DNA from: an uncultured Alistipes sp.
GTDB lineage: Bacteria; Bacteroidota; Bacteroidia; Bacteroidales; Rikenellaceae
Direction of reading: 5' to 3'
NCBI GenBank assembly: GCA_934754975.1
Contig: CAKVKI010000151.1
Location: 1-6,409, forward strand
DNA length: 6,409 nt
The notes under the pieces are model-generated. The model ran no database searches, was not told where the DNA came from, and worked only from the letters and a program-made list of their open reading frames with translations. Position 1 is the first letter of the stretch. Each line of letters opens with the position of its first letter. Positions 1 to 6,392 of the stretch are shown in pieces. A program made the position numbers and the translations under genes.

Positions 1-676
1 TGAGGAACTCTTCAGCCTGCTCCCGGGTTTCGAAACGCGATGAGAGTTCGGCCTTGAAGATCGTTTTGTCGGGGTCGCCGGCGGCGTAGAACTGGGCGAC
101 GACGCGGAAGTAGGGGGCCGAACGGAACGCGATGATTTCGCGTTCGCGCTCGACGATCAGCCGCACGGCGACACTCTGAACGCGGCCTGCGGAGAGCGAG
201 GGACGCACCTTTTTCCAGAGAACGGGCGAAAGTTCGAATCCGACCAGGCGGTCGAGGATGCGGCGCGCCTGCTGGGCATTGACCAGGTTCATGTTGACCG
301 TACGGGGCTGCTCGATGGCGTCGAGGATCGCCCGCTTGGTAATCTCGTGGAAGACGATACGTTTGGTTTTATCGACGGGGAGACCCAGCACTTCGGCCAG
401 GTGCCATGCGATGGCTTCTCCTTCGCGGTCCTCATCGGACGCGAGCCAGACCGTTTTGTCCTTGGCCAGCTTGGTCAGCTCGTCCACCACTTTTTTCTTG
501 TCGCCCGGGATTTCGTAAACGGGCTTGAATCCTTCGTCGATGTTTATTCCCAGGTCTTTTTTCGAGAGGTCGCGGATATGCCCGAAACTCGATTTGACGA
601 CATAGTCCTTGCCGAGGAATTTTTCGATGGTTTTTGCCTTGGCCGGGGACTCGACGATTACTAAATTTTCCTGCAT
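1..676 (-). CDS. topA: DNA topoisomerase I (type IA), N-terminal 225 residues, cut by the window edge
   Basis: TopA relaxes negatively supercoiled DNA by cutting and resealing one strand, and acts in the cytoplasm on the chromosome. The ATG lies at 676-674 and the frame stays open to base 1. The Toprim domain is clear: an N-terminal strand with [12 protein letters not shown] (residues 6-17), where E9 is the family's catalytic glutamate, then GHIRDL (32-37), then the metal-binding acidic triad [13 protein letters not shown] starting at D81 (D81, D83, E85). Further family signatures are RIVFHEITK (106-114), [11 protein letters not shown] (141-151) and [14 protein letters not shown] (161-174). 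The active-site tyrosine and the zinc-ribbon or other C-terminal parts lie outside the window, so intactness cannot be judged. The gene follows the DUF4270 gene on the same strand across a 78-bp spacer containing a hairpin. No canonical Bacteroidetes promoter is visible in that spacer. Confidence 0.97.
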   Translation of the reverse strand, partial: MQENLVIVESPAKAKTIEKFLGKDYVVKSSFGHIRDLSKKDLGINIDEGFKPVYEIPGDKKKVVDELTKLAKDKTVWLASDEDREGEAIAWHLAEVLGLPVDKTKRIVFHEITKRAILDAIEQPRTVNMNLVNAQQARRILDRLVGFELSPVLWKKVRPSLSAGRVQSVAVRLIVEREREIIAFRSAPYFRVVAQFYAAGDPDKTIFKAELSSRFETREQAEEFL

Positions 677-700
677 GCGTTTATGTTACTTTTCAGAAAT

Positions 701-735
701 GCGAAAACCTAAGTATGTTCACACTTAGGTTTCGC
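701..735 (-). terminator. Hairpin between the DUF4270 gene and topA: probable terminator or attenuator
   Basis: The arms 701-714 and 723-735 are complementary over 13 bp with one bulged A, around an 8-base loop (715-722). Reading along the minus strand, the stem starts 19 bases after the DUF4270 stop codon. Its 3' side ends in GGTTTTCGC followed by ATTTCTG, so the U-rich tail is weak for a textbook intrinsic terminator. On the plus strand TTTTC follows the stem, but no plus-strand gene ends here. The stem ends only 24 bases before the topA ATG, leaving little room for a promoter after it. It could therefore terminate partially, attenuate topA, or be a structured topA leader. The dyad is seen in the sequence; its role is inferred. 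Confidence 0.55.
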
Positions 736-754
736 TTTTCAGGCTGTTGTTTGC

Positions 755-2437
755 TTATTTGATTAAGTTATAGGTGACGTCGATCTTGATCGGAACGTCG
801 TCTTCGGTCAATCCGTCGGGCGTCATGCCCTGCAGGACGCTGTACGTCGTCGTGTAGACGCTGTATGCTTCGGGACCCAGGTAGATCGTGCGGTTTTTGA
901 TCTTCTCCTTCAGTTCGTCCCACGGAGCGTCGGCCCCGAGTTCCTCTTTCGCGGACTGGTAGCTGTTCCACAGACTTTGGGCGTACCCCGTGATGTCCAT
1001 GACATAGCAGCCGCGGCTGCGGTTGATGTAACCGCCGTAAGAGAGCGTCGCGCTGTATTGCTGTTCGTATGCGTAGGCATAGTCGAGAATGCCGGAAAGC
1101 GTCTTGTAGTTGGTGTAAAGGCCCAGGCGCGTCTGCGACTTGTCCATCTCCTCGATCATATGTGCGACGTCGGTCAGGTTCGTCCAGTCGTAATTGCTGC
1201 CCTTGAAGTAGATCGACATGCGGACCTGGCTCATGGCGAGCGTCTTGAAGTTCTGATCGCCCTCGTTGCCTGCGGCGATCTCGGCTTCCAGCGCATCGAA
1301 GAACGGTTTGTCGAACGTGATGGCGGTCACCACGCCGCCCATGCCCTCGACATAGATCTGGTTGTAGGTCGGGTGGTCGGTGATCGGTTTGTCGGCCTCC
1401 TCCCTGGCGTCGGCGATGTTGAATCCGGCATCCGTGCTGGCCGCCAGGTCGTAGTCGTGCTTGATCGTATTTACCGAAACGTTGCCGTACTCCGTGGAGA
1501 TGCTCGTATTGTAGAAAATGTAACCCATGCCGATGGTATCCTTGATCAGCGTCGGATCCCCTTCTACGCGGTTACGCGCATAGACCATGAAGCCCGAACT
1601 TTCGAGTTCCGTGGCGTAGATGTTGCCTTTGCCTTTCTCCTTCTGGCCTTCGGCCGGAACGATGTACAGGCCCTTGAACTCCTCCACCCACTGTTTGAGG
1701 CTGTCGGCGCTGTAGATCGAGTAGTCGTCCTCGTAGGCGGTGCCCGAGCCTTTCTGGAGCATCAGGCGGTTGATGAAATTCTTGCCCGCCGCGGTCGTGT
1801 TCATGGTGACCGCCGTGGTGGCGGGGCCGGTCGTCTCGCCGTCGGGGAAGGTGAAGGTGAAGACCGGTTCGTCGTCCGCGCCGATAACGCCCTCCTTGAC
1901 GGGGTCGAAGTTGAGGTAGAACATCGTGTCGCGCTCGGTTTTGCCGCCGGCGACCGGTTTGTCGGTCAGGTATTTGTTGCTCTTGATCTCGTAAACGTTG
2001 TACTTCTGCGGCGTGAGCGTGTCGCTTCCGTAGCTCTTGATCGTAATGAGGATCTGCGCCGAGTCGAAGATCGGACGGTATCCGAAATAGCCCTCCTTGA
2101 CCTCGTAAACGTTGAGGTACTGGGTCAGAAATCCCGCCGTGCGGAGTCCGAACGTGTCGCTGAGCATCGATCCCATGTACCCGTAGGAGATGTTGGACGC
2201 CCTGAGCGAATCGCTCTGGAACAGGCGCGTTTCGACGTACTTGGCGGCGTCGAGTTTGCCGTCGAGCGTCCGGGCGCCGATCGTCGTGTAGCCCACCTTC
2301 ATCTGCTGATTGTCCGGTACGAGGTTCGACCCCAATGTGTCGTCGACCTTGGTACAGCCTGCGAATGTCATGACGACAACCAGGGCCAGGACGGCGGCTG
2401 CGCGGAACATGCGGCGGAAATTATTGCAATGCTTCAT
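755..2437 (-). CDS. DUF4270 family lipoprotein, 560 residues
   Basis: This is a predicted exported lipoprotein of unknown function, of a family found in Bacteroidetes. The chosen ATG (2437-2435) begins MKHCNNFRRMFR, followed by a hydrophobic stretch (about residues 13-26) and the lipobox TFAGC with the lipidated cysteine at C28. The open frame continues upstream to 2572, but that part lies inside the preceding gene and would bury the signal peptide. After C28 comes TKVDDTLGSNLVPDNQQM, a typical opening for this family. The rest looks like a soluble, beta-rich periplasmic or surface protein, with many Tyr/Thr/Asp residues and no further membrane helix. The acidic pair after the cysteine might act in surface export, but it is not a clean match to known Bacteroidetes export signals. 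The start overlaps the end of the glycogen-synthase-like gene by 17 bp, so the two are probably co-translated. Family assignment is from recognition of the N-terminus and context. No substrate can be named. Confidence 0.88.
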   Translation of the reverse strand: MKHCNNFRRMFRAAAVLALVVVMTFAGCTKVDDTLGSNLVPDNQQMKVGYTTIGARTLDGKLDAAKYVETRLFQSDSLRASNISYGYMGSMLSDTFGLRTAGFLTQYLNVYEVKEGYFGYRPIFDSAQILITIKSYGSDTLTPQKYNVYEIKSNKYLTDKPVAGGKTERDTMFYLNFDPVKEGVIGADDEPVFTFTFPDGETTGPATTAVTMNTTAAGKNFINRLMLQKGSGTAYEDDYSIYSADSLKQWVEEFKGLYIVPAEGQKEKGKGNIYATELESSGFMVYARNRVEGDPTLIKDTIGMGYIFYNTSISTEYGNVSVNTIKHDYDLAASTDAGFNIADAREEADKPITDHPTYNQIYVEGMGGVVTAITFDKPFFDALEAEIAAGNEGDQNFKTLAMSQVRMSIYFKGSNYDWTNLTDVAHMIEEMDKSQTRLGLYTNYKTLSGILDYAYAYEQQYSATLSYGGYINRSRGCYVMDITGYAQSLWNSYQSAKEELGADAPWDELKEKIKNRTIYLGPEAYSVYTTTYSVLQGMTPDGLTEDDVPIKIDVTYNLIK

Positions 2438-3227
2438 AAAATCGGTTGTAATTATCGAAAAAGTCCGCTGCTTCGGGCGACTGGTATTCGAGCATCGGTT
2501 TGCCGCTTGCGCGGGCGATCTCCAACACCTTCGGTTCGACATCCGCGGATGCCGCGACCACACCGTCGGCATATTCCATAACGAAACGGCAGAGATTTTC
2601 GTATGACGGGGCGTCGAGAATTGAGAGATTTTTATCTTTGACTCCTTCGCCGGCTATTTTTTTGCCGAACGCCTTGTCCAGTTCGCCGGGAAATCCGTCG
2701 CCGTAAAGCGAGACGACGATCTTCACGTTGCGGAAGATCGGATCGTCAGCGAAAATCCGCTTCAGATAGACCGGGACCACGCTCGAGAACCAGCCGTGGC
2801 AATGGACGACGGTCGGGGTCCAGCGCAGTTTCTTGACTGTTTCCAGTACGCCGCGGGCGAAGAAGATGGCCCGTTCGTCGTTATCCGGGAAAGGCGTGCC
2901 TTCCTCGTCGGCCAGCACGAATTTACGCGAAAAGTAGTCGTCGTTGTCGATGAAATAGATCTGTACGCGGGCGGTGGGGATGGACGCGACCTTGATAATC
3001 AGCTGGTGGTCGTTGTCGTCGATGATCAGGTTCATGCCCGACAGGCGGATCACTTCGTGAAGCTGGTGTCTGCGCTCGTTGATGCAGCCGTAACGCGGCA
3101 TGAACGTGCGTATTTCATTCCCACGCTCCTGCATCGCCTGCGTGAGAGCGCGGCAAAGTCCGGAGCCTTCCGTCTCGGGAAGATACGGGGTAATCTCCTG
3201 ACAGACGTACAGAATCTTATTTGCCAT
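2421..3227 (-). CDS. Short glycogen/starch-synthase-like protein (GT5 N-terminal domain only), 268 residues
   Basis: The protein resembles the N-terminal Rossmann domain of GT5 glycogen synthases, which extend glucan chains from ADP-glucose. Matching parts are KILYVCQEITPY (4-15), the segment ending FMPRYG (42-47), DNDERAIFFARGVLE (115-129), PTVVHCHGWFSSVVPVYLK (138-156) and ADGVVAASADVEPKVLE (220-236). Full-length bacterial enzymes have about 480 residues in two domains. This protein stops after the first domain with no sign of frameshift, and nothing like the second domain follows in any frame. The KTGGLGDV-type loop that binds ADP-glucose reads ETEGSGL here (18-24), without the lysine, and the usual HDW motif reads HGW (144-146). 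Short proteins of this type are commonly annotated glycogen synthase in Bacteroidetes, so this is probably a conserved family and not a broken gene. Glucan synthesis is doubtful; sugar-nucleotide sensing or a partner role are guesses. Its own promoter lies at 3331-3338, and it overlaps the DUF4270 gene. Confidence 0.9.
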   Translation of the reverse strand: MANKILYVCQEITPYLPETEGSGLCRALTQAMQERGNEIRTFMPRYGCINERRHQLHEVIRLSGMNLIIDDNDHQLIIKVASIPTARVQIYFIDNDDYFSRKFVLADEEGTPFPDNDERAIFFARGVLETVKKLRWTPTVVHCHGWFSSVVPVYLKRIFADDPIFRNVKIVVSLYGDGFPGELDKAFGKKIAGEGVKDKNLSILDAPSYENLCRFVMEYADGVVAASADVEPKVLEIARASGKPMLEYQSPEAADFFDNYNRFYEALQ

Positions 3228-3268
3228 GGTTCGAGTATTTTGTCTTTGGACTTCCCTCTTCGCCGCCC

Positions 3269-3320
3269 GGCAGAGTCCGGACGGGTTCGGTTCTGCCCGT
3301 GCTAAGCGAAAATGTTCGCT
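3269..3320 (-). other. Leader of the glycogen-synthase-like gene with two small inverted repeats
   Basis: The 122-bp spacer 3228-3349 separates queA from the next gene. If transcription starts a few bases after the -7 box, the mRNA has a leader of roughly 95 bases. It contains one perfect 6-bp stem with a 4-base loop (AGCGAA at 3305-3310, TTCGCT at 3315-3320) almost at its start, and a second 6-bp stem (GGCAGA at 3269-3274, TCTGCC at 3292-3297) around a GC-rich loop. Near the ATG the RNA-sense strand is A-rich (AAAGACAAAATA) with no Shine-Dalgarno site. The pairings are short and could be chance. I see no known riboswitch. Confidence 0.3.
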
Positions 3321-3330
3321 ATCTGTTTTG

Positions 3331-3338
3331 CAAAGATA
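3331..3338 (-). promoter_or_regulatory. Bacteroidetes-type -7 promoter box (TATCTTTG) for the glycogen-synthase-like/DUF4270 unit
   Basis: The minus strand reads TATCTTTG here, an exact match to the Bacteroidetes primary sigma factor -7 consensus TAnnTTTG. It was the only exact match I found in the spacers on this strand. About 20 bases upstream, where the -33 TTTG/TTG element should be, the sequence reads TTCTTTAAG and overlaps the queA stop codon, so that half is weak. The location, 11 bases after queA and 103 bases before the next ATG, makes it the natural start of a separate transcript. Confidence 0.68.
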
Positions 3339-3349
3339 GTGAAAAAATC

Positions 3350-4399
3350 TTAAAGAATAAGCATCGCGTCACCGTAAGTGCCGAATCGATACCCTTCGTC
3401 TTTGGCCACTTTGTACGCGTTCATGACCGTTTCATAACCTCCGAAGGCCGCAACCATCATCAGCTGGGTGGAGTAGGGCAGGTGGAAATTGGTCACCATG
3501 GCGTCGGCCACCGTGAATTCGTAAGGTGCGAAGATGAATTTGTTGGTCCAGCCCTCCATCGGCTTGATCATGCCGTTGGTCGAAACCGCCGTTTCGATGG
3601 TCCGCATGACGGTCGTGCCGATAGCGACGACTTTGCGTCCGTCGCGCTTGGCCGAATTGACCGCGTCGGCGGCCTGGTCCGTCACGAAGAACTGTTCCGA
3701 GTCCATCTTGTGCTTCGAGAGGTCCTCGACATCCACCGTGCGGAAATTGCCCAGGCCGACATGCAGCGTGATGAAGGATTTGCTGATGCCTTTGATTTCC
3801 ATGCGTTTCATCAGGTGTTTCGAGAAGTGCATGCCGGCTGTCGGAGCGGCCACGGCGCCTTCGTGTTGGGCGAAGATCGTCTGGTAACGCTCGGCGTCTT
3901 CGGGTTCGACTTTCTCGCGTACCCACTTGGGCAGCGGGGTTTCGCCCAGGCTGAAAAGCGCCTGCTTGAACTCCTCGTACGAGCCGTCGAACAGAAAGCG
4001 CAGCGTGCGGCCGCGCGAAGTGGTGTTGTCGATCACCTCGGCCACCAGCAGGTCGTCGTCGCCGAAATAGAGTTTGTTGCCGATGCGGATTTTGCGGGCC
4101 GGATCGACCAGTACGTCCCACAGGCGCAGTTCGCGGTTCAGCTCGCGCAGCAGGAAGATTTCGATCTCGGCGCCGGTCTTCTCCTTGTTGCCGTACAGAC
4201 GGGCCGGGAAAACCTTCGTGTCGTTGAAGACGAACAGGTCCTTTTCGTCGAAATAGTCGATGAGGTCCTTGAAAGTGCGGTGTTCGATGGTTCCTTTCGC
4301 GCGGTTGATGACCATCAGGCGCGAATCGTCCCGGTTTTCCGTCGGATGTTTCGCCAGGATTTCGGGGGCGAACTCGTATCCGTATTGTGATAATTTCAT
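3350..4399 (-). CDS. queA: S-adenosylmethionine:tRNA ribosyltransferase-isomerase QueA, 349 residues
   Basis: QueA moves the ribosyl part of S-adenosylmethionine onto 7-aminomethyl-7-deazaguanine at position 34 of Tyr, His, Asn and Asp tRNAs, giving epoxyqueuosine, the next-to-last step of queuosine synthesis. The length is normal for the family (E. coli about 356). Signatures run end to end: DSRLMV (25-30), [15 protein letters not shown] (56-70), GAEIEIFLL (76-84), GETPLPKWV (152-160), [21 protein letters not shown] (172-192), [12 protein letters not shown] (211-222), HKMDSE (230-235), [13 protein letters not shown] (257-269), [13 protein letters not shown] (303-315) and [13 protein letters not shown] at the C-terminus. 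The start [10 protein letters not shown] fits the family. It lies 64 bp downstream of truB in an AT-rich spacer, with A-rich sequence and a short palindrome (4404-4416) in place of a clear ribosome site. It is probably cotranscribed with uppP-truB. No terminator is evident after it. Confidence 0.97.
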   Translation of the reverse strand: MKLSQYGYEFAPEILAKHPTENRDDSRLMVINRAKGTIEHRTFKDLIDYFDEKDLFVFNDTKVFPARLYGNKEKTGAEIEIFLLRELNRELRLWDVLVDPARKIRIGNKLYFGDDDLLVAEVIDNTTSRGRTLRFLFDGSYEEFKQALFSLGETPLPKWVREKVEPEDAERYQTIFAQHEGAVAAPTAGMHFSKHLMKRMEIKGISKSFITLHVGLGNFRTVDVEDLSKHKMDSEQFFVTDQAADAVNSAKRDGRKVVAIGTTVMRTIETAVSTNGMIKPMEGWTNKFIFAPYEFTVADAMVTNFHLPYSTQLMMVAAFGGYETVMNAYKVAKDEGYRFGTYGDAMLIL

Positions 4400-4463
4400 G
4401 GTGAAAAGACTCTTTTTTACGTGCTAAAAAACAAAACAGATTATTTTCTATACGCAAAAAAGT

Positions 4464-5180
4464 CTATTTTGTTTCAAGTTCCTGCAGTTTTTTGTGAAAT
4501 TCTTCGAGTTCGAAGGCTCTTTCGAGCGTGAAGCCGCCGCTGCGGGTGCGGCGCAGCGACGTCAGGTGGGCGCCGCTTTCGAGCGCCAGTCCGATTTCGT
4601 GGGCCAGCGAGCGGATGTAGGTGCCTTTGCTGCACCGCACGCGGATGCGGATGCGCGGCAGGTCGTACTCCAGCAGTTCCATTTCATAGATATTGACCAG
4701 CGCCTTGCGCATCTCGACCTCCTCGCCGGCGCGGGCCAGCTCGTAGGCGCGCGTGCCGTCGATCTTCTTGGCCGAGTAGACGGGCGGCTCCTGAAGCCTC
4801 TCGCCTGTGAGCGAAGAGAGGGCTTCGAGGACTTTTTCGCGTGTAATATGCTCCGTGGGGAAGGTCCGGTCGATGGGGTGTTCGAGGTCGTGGCTGGGGG
4901 TCGTGGCGCCCAGCATCACATCGGCGACGTACTCCTTCTCCTCGGCCTGCAGCGCATCGACCATCTTGGTCGCGCGGCCGATGCAGACCAGCAGGATGCC
5001 GGTAGCCAGCGGATCGAGCGTGCCGGCATGGCCTACCTTGATTTTCCGGTAGCCGAGACGGCGCAGCGTGAATTTGATTTTGCGGACCACATCGGTCGAG
5101 GTCCAGCGCAGGGGTTTGTCCAATACGGCGATATAACCCTCTTCGAAGTTGAGGCCCCGCAGGTCGATCTGTTCTTTCAT
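4464..5180 (-). CDS. truB: tRNA pseudouridine-55 synthase TruB, 238 residues
   Basis: TruB converts U55 in the T loop of nearly all tRNAs to pseudouridine and also helps tRNA fold. The catalytic motif KVGHAGTLDPLATGILL lies at 48-64 with the catalytic aspartate D56. Supporting motifs are YIAVLDKPLRWTSTDVV (16-32), the tyrosine segment EKEYVADVMLGATTPSHDLE (81-100), PPVYSAKKIDGTRAYELAR (132-150) and CSKGTYIRSLAHEIG (183-197). It is shorter than E. coli TruB (about 314) because it has little beyond the catalytic domain, as is common in Bacteroidetes. The ATG at 5180-5178 shares its A with the uppP stop codon (TAATG), which argues for translational coupling and against the much longer open frame running upstream to 5780, since that part would lie in the wrong frame of uppP. 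queA follows in the same direction. Confidence 0.97.
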   Translation of the reverse strand: MKEQIDLRGLNFEEGYIAVLDKPLRWTSTDVVRKIKFTLRRLGYRKIKVGHAGTLDPLATGILLVCIGRATKMVDALQAEEKEYVADVMLGATTPSHDLEHPIDRTFPTEHITREKVLEALSSLTGERLQEPPVYSAKKIDGTRAYELARAGEEVEMRKALVNIYEMELLEYDLPRIRIRVRCSKGTYIRSLAHEIGLALESGAHLTSLRRTRSGGFTLERAFELEEFHKKLQELETK

Positions 5181-5971
5181 TAACAGAAATAGCTTATGAT
5201 GGATACGAGGCCCGCGGCGGCGCAGTAGAGCGCGAACCAGATGAGTTTGCCCCGCTTGATGATCTCGATCATAAATTTGCAGGCCAGGCAGCCCGTGACG
5301 AACGAGGCGAGGAAGCCTGCGGCAAGGGGGCCGGCGGCGATGCCGGCCGTGAGGTCGCCGCCGGCGGCTTCGAGCAGCGTCTCGCCCAGGATCGGGGCCA
5401 GCACCATCAGGAACGAGAACTGCGCCACGGCGGCTTTTTTGTTGCCCAGCAAGAGGCCCGTGGCGATGGTTGTGCCCGAACGCGAAAGGCCCGGCATGGC
5501 GGCGCAGGCCTGTGCAAGACCGATGATGAAGGCGTCGCGGTAGGAGATGGTCTCCTTCTGCCGGGGTTTGGCATAGTAGGCGAAAGCCAGCAGCGCGGCC
5601 GTCAGCAGCAGCATGGCGCCCACGATCACGAGGATATAGGGAGCCTCGAGCATGGCGTTGATCTGGTCCTTGAACAGGAAGCCGACGAAACCGATGGGAA
5701 TCATCGAAAGCACGAGTTTGAGTACATAGGCCTGCTCCGCGTTGAAACGGCGCGAGAAAAGGCCCTTCACGAGGCGCCACACTTCGCTCCAGAGTACGAC
5801 GATGGTACTCAGGACGGTGGCGGCGTGGAGCGCAACGTCGAAAGTGAGGTTCTCTTCGAGTTCGACGCCCAGCAGCTCTTTGGCGATCTGGAGGTGGCCG
5901 CTGCTCGAAACGGGCAGAAATTCGGTGATGCCCTGCACAATGCCGAGCAGGATGGCTTGTAGAGTGTCCAT
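5180..5971 (-). CDS. uppP: Undecaprenyl-diphosphate phosphatase UppP (BacA type), 263 residues
   Basis: This integral membrane enzyme removes a phosphate from undecaprenyl diphosphate, recycling the lipid carrier used for peptidoglycan and surface glycans; family members confer bacitracin tolerance when overproduced. Both active-site signatures are present: [15 protein letters not shown] (13-27), with Q13 and E17 as the (E/Q)xxxE pair, and PGLSRSGTT (160-168) with the key arginine R164. Several hydrophobic segments are visible, roughly 50-62, 84-100, 112-133, 147-160, 184-200, 210-232 and 243-260. The length matches the family (E. coli 273). The start [14 protein letters not shown] is the usual place. 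The gene ends in the TAATG overlap with truB. No Shine-Dalgarno site is visible; instead two near-identical 9-base units sit directly before the ATG, and a long GC-rich inverted repeat lies further upstream. Confidence 0.96.
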   Translation of the reverse strand: MDTLQAILLGIVQGITEFLPVSSSGHLQIAKELLGVELEENLTFDVALHAATVLSTIVVLWSEVWRLVKGLFSRRFNAEQAYVLKLVLSMIPIGFVGFLFKDQINAMLEAPYILVIVGAMLLLTAALLAFAYYAKPRQKETISYRDAFIIGLAQACAAMPGLSRSGTTIATGLLLGNKKAAVAQFSFLMVLAPILGETLLEAAGGDLTAGIAAGPLAAGFLASFVTGCLACKFMIEIIKRGKLIWFALYCAAAGLVSIISYFC

Positions 5972-5972
5972 T

Positions 5973-5990
5973 ATGGATAAGACGGATAAG
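5973..5990 (-). repeat. Tandem 9-bp repeat directly before the uppP start codon
   Basis: Two adjacent 9-base units, ATGGATAAG (5973-5981) and ACGGATAAG (5982-5990) on the plus strand, differ at one base. On the mRNA-sense strand they read CTTATCCGT then CTTATCCAT, ending one base before the ATG. They fill the place where a ribosome-binding site would be. This could be a recent duplication or slippage, or a binding site, or chance. No function can be assigned. Confidence 0.45.
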
Positions 5991-6000
5991 TTGCGTAAAA

Positions 6001-6123
6001 GGTCAAAGCCGATTCGTTCCCGACAGCCCTTCTCGCGGCCGCTGACCGCGCTTGCATGGCTGACCCATCCCCAAACCTCCGCCGGGGCGGGGGCTTATGG
6101 GTTGTCGCAACGAATGCCGGACC
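6001..6123. repeat. GC-rich imperfect inverted repeat with internal hairpins, between DUF3098 and uppP
   Basis: The outer arms pair in three blocks: ATTCGTT (6012-6018) with AACGAAT (6109-6115), then CGACAGCCC (6021-6029) with GGGTTGTCG (6099-6107, one G-T pair), separated by a small 2x1 internal loop, and an outer CCG (6009-6011) with CGG (6118-6120). GGT at 6001-6003 and ACC at 6121-6123 can close the base. Inside are CGCGG/CCGCG (6034-6038 with 6046-6050) and CCGCC/GGCGG (6079-6083 with 6086-6090). An alternative CCCAT/ATGGG pairing (6064-6068 with 6097-6101) competes with the outer stem. TGCGT occurs on both sides (5992-5996 and 6130-6134), possibly a target duplication or chance. The block is much more GC-rich than the other spacers here. 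It could be a dispersed palindromic element, a small non-autonomous insertion, or a structured RNA within the operon. No convincing protein is encoded. Confidence 0.5.
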
Positions 6124-6137
6124 TTCAGATGCGTGAA

Positions 6138-6392
6138 TTATTTGTATCTTTTCAGGATGGCGTAGATCTCGATCACGAATCCGCCGATCACCAGGATCGG
6201 GGCCAGCGTGATGCGGCGCCATGAGAACATCGCGTAGTTGAACTGGTCGGGCGAGTCGCTGCCGCCGCCGGCCATCAGCACGAAGCCCAGCAGGATCACT
6301 GCGAAGCCGATCGCCAGCAGGATGTAGTTGCGGCGGGTAAGCGGCATTTTGGGGTTTCCCTGTTCCGCAGGGGTGTTATTCGCTTTTTTCAT
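6138..6392 (-). CDS. DUF3098 family small membrane protein, 84 residues
   Basis: This is a small inner-membrane protein of unknown function, of a family found in Bacteroidetes. After a polar N-terminus (about 22 residues) come two hydrophobic helices, roughly 23-41 and 61-79, separated by a glycine/acidic loop GGGSDSPDQF. The family-like stretch FSWRRITLAPILVIGGFVIEIYAIL (56-80) begins with a conserved-looking double arginine at the second helix, and the protein ends KRYK. The ATG at 6392 gives MKKANNTPAEQ; a later ATG at 6347 (MPLTRRNY) would also keep both helices. The sequence upstream reads TAA directly before the ATG, so a preceding gene may end there. In Bacteroidetes I recall ftsX upstream of DUF3098-uppP-truB-queA, which would suggest an envelope or division context, but ftsX itself is outside the window. 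Confidence 0.88.
   Translation of the reverse strand: MKKANNTPAEQGNPKMPLTRRNYILLAIGFAVILLGFVLMAGGGSDSPDQFNYAMFSWRRITLAPILVIGGFVIEIYAILKRYK

Noticed and set aside
2438..2572. Upstream extension of the DUF4270 frame by 45 codons
   Set aside because: It would lie inside the glycogen-synthase-like gene and put a basic, unrelated segment before a clear signal peptide and lipobox.
977..2581. A 534-codon open frame on the plus strand opposite the DUF4270 gene
   Set aside because: It mirrors the codon bias of the real gene on the other strand, is unusually rich in Val, Arg, Ala and Asp without any recognisable domain, and has no promoter. The minus-strand frame has a lipoprotein signal and family features.
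3221..4390. A 389-codon plus-strand open frame opposite queA
   Set aside because: QueA is recognisable along its whole length on the minus strand. The plus-strand product has repetitive His/Asp/Arg/Val composition typical of an antisense shadow.
4400..4463. Promoter for queA in the spacer after truB
   Set aside because: The spacer is AT-rich but has no TAnnTTTG box on the minus strand; the nearest sequence (CTGTTTTG) lacks the TA. Cotranscription with truB is simpler.
4494..5183. Long plus-strand open frame opposite truB
   Set aside because: TruB motifs fill the minus strand. The antisense product shows no domain and low-complexity Ala/Val/Asp/Arg composition.
5181..5780. Upstream extension of the truB frame by 200 codons
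   Set aside because: It is an alternate frame of uppP with Arg/Pro/Gly-rich nonsense composition. The TruB family begins at the ATG in the TAATG overlap.
6001..6123. tRNA or known riboswitch in the GC-rich structured spacer
   Set aside because: There is no acceptor/T-arm pattern or T-loop consensus, and no recognisable riboswitch core. The fold is an inverted repeat with inner hairpins only.
5971..6222. 83-codon minus-strand open frame across the spacer and the DUF3098 gene
   Set aside because: It overlaps the well-supported DUF3098 frame and then runs through the inverted-repeat spacer. No hydrophobic pattern or family is visible, so it is likely an accident of GC-rich sequence.
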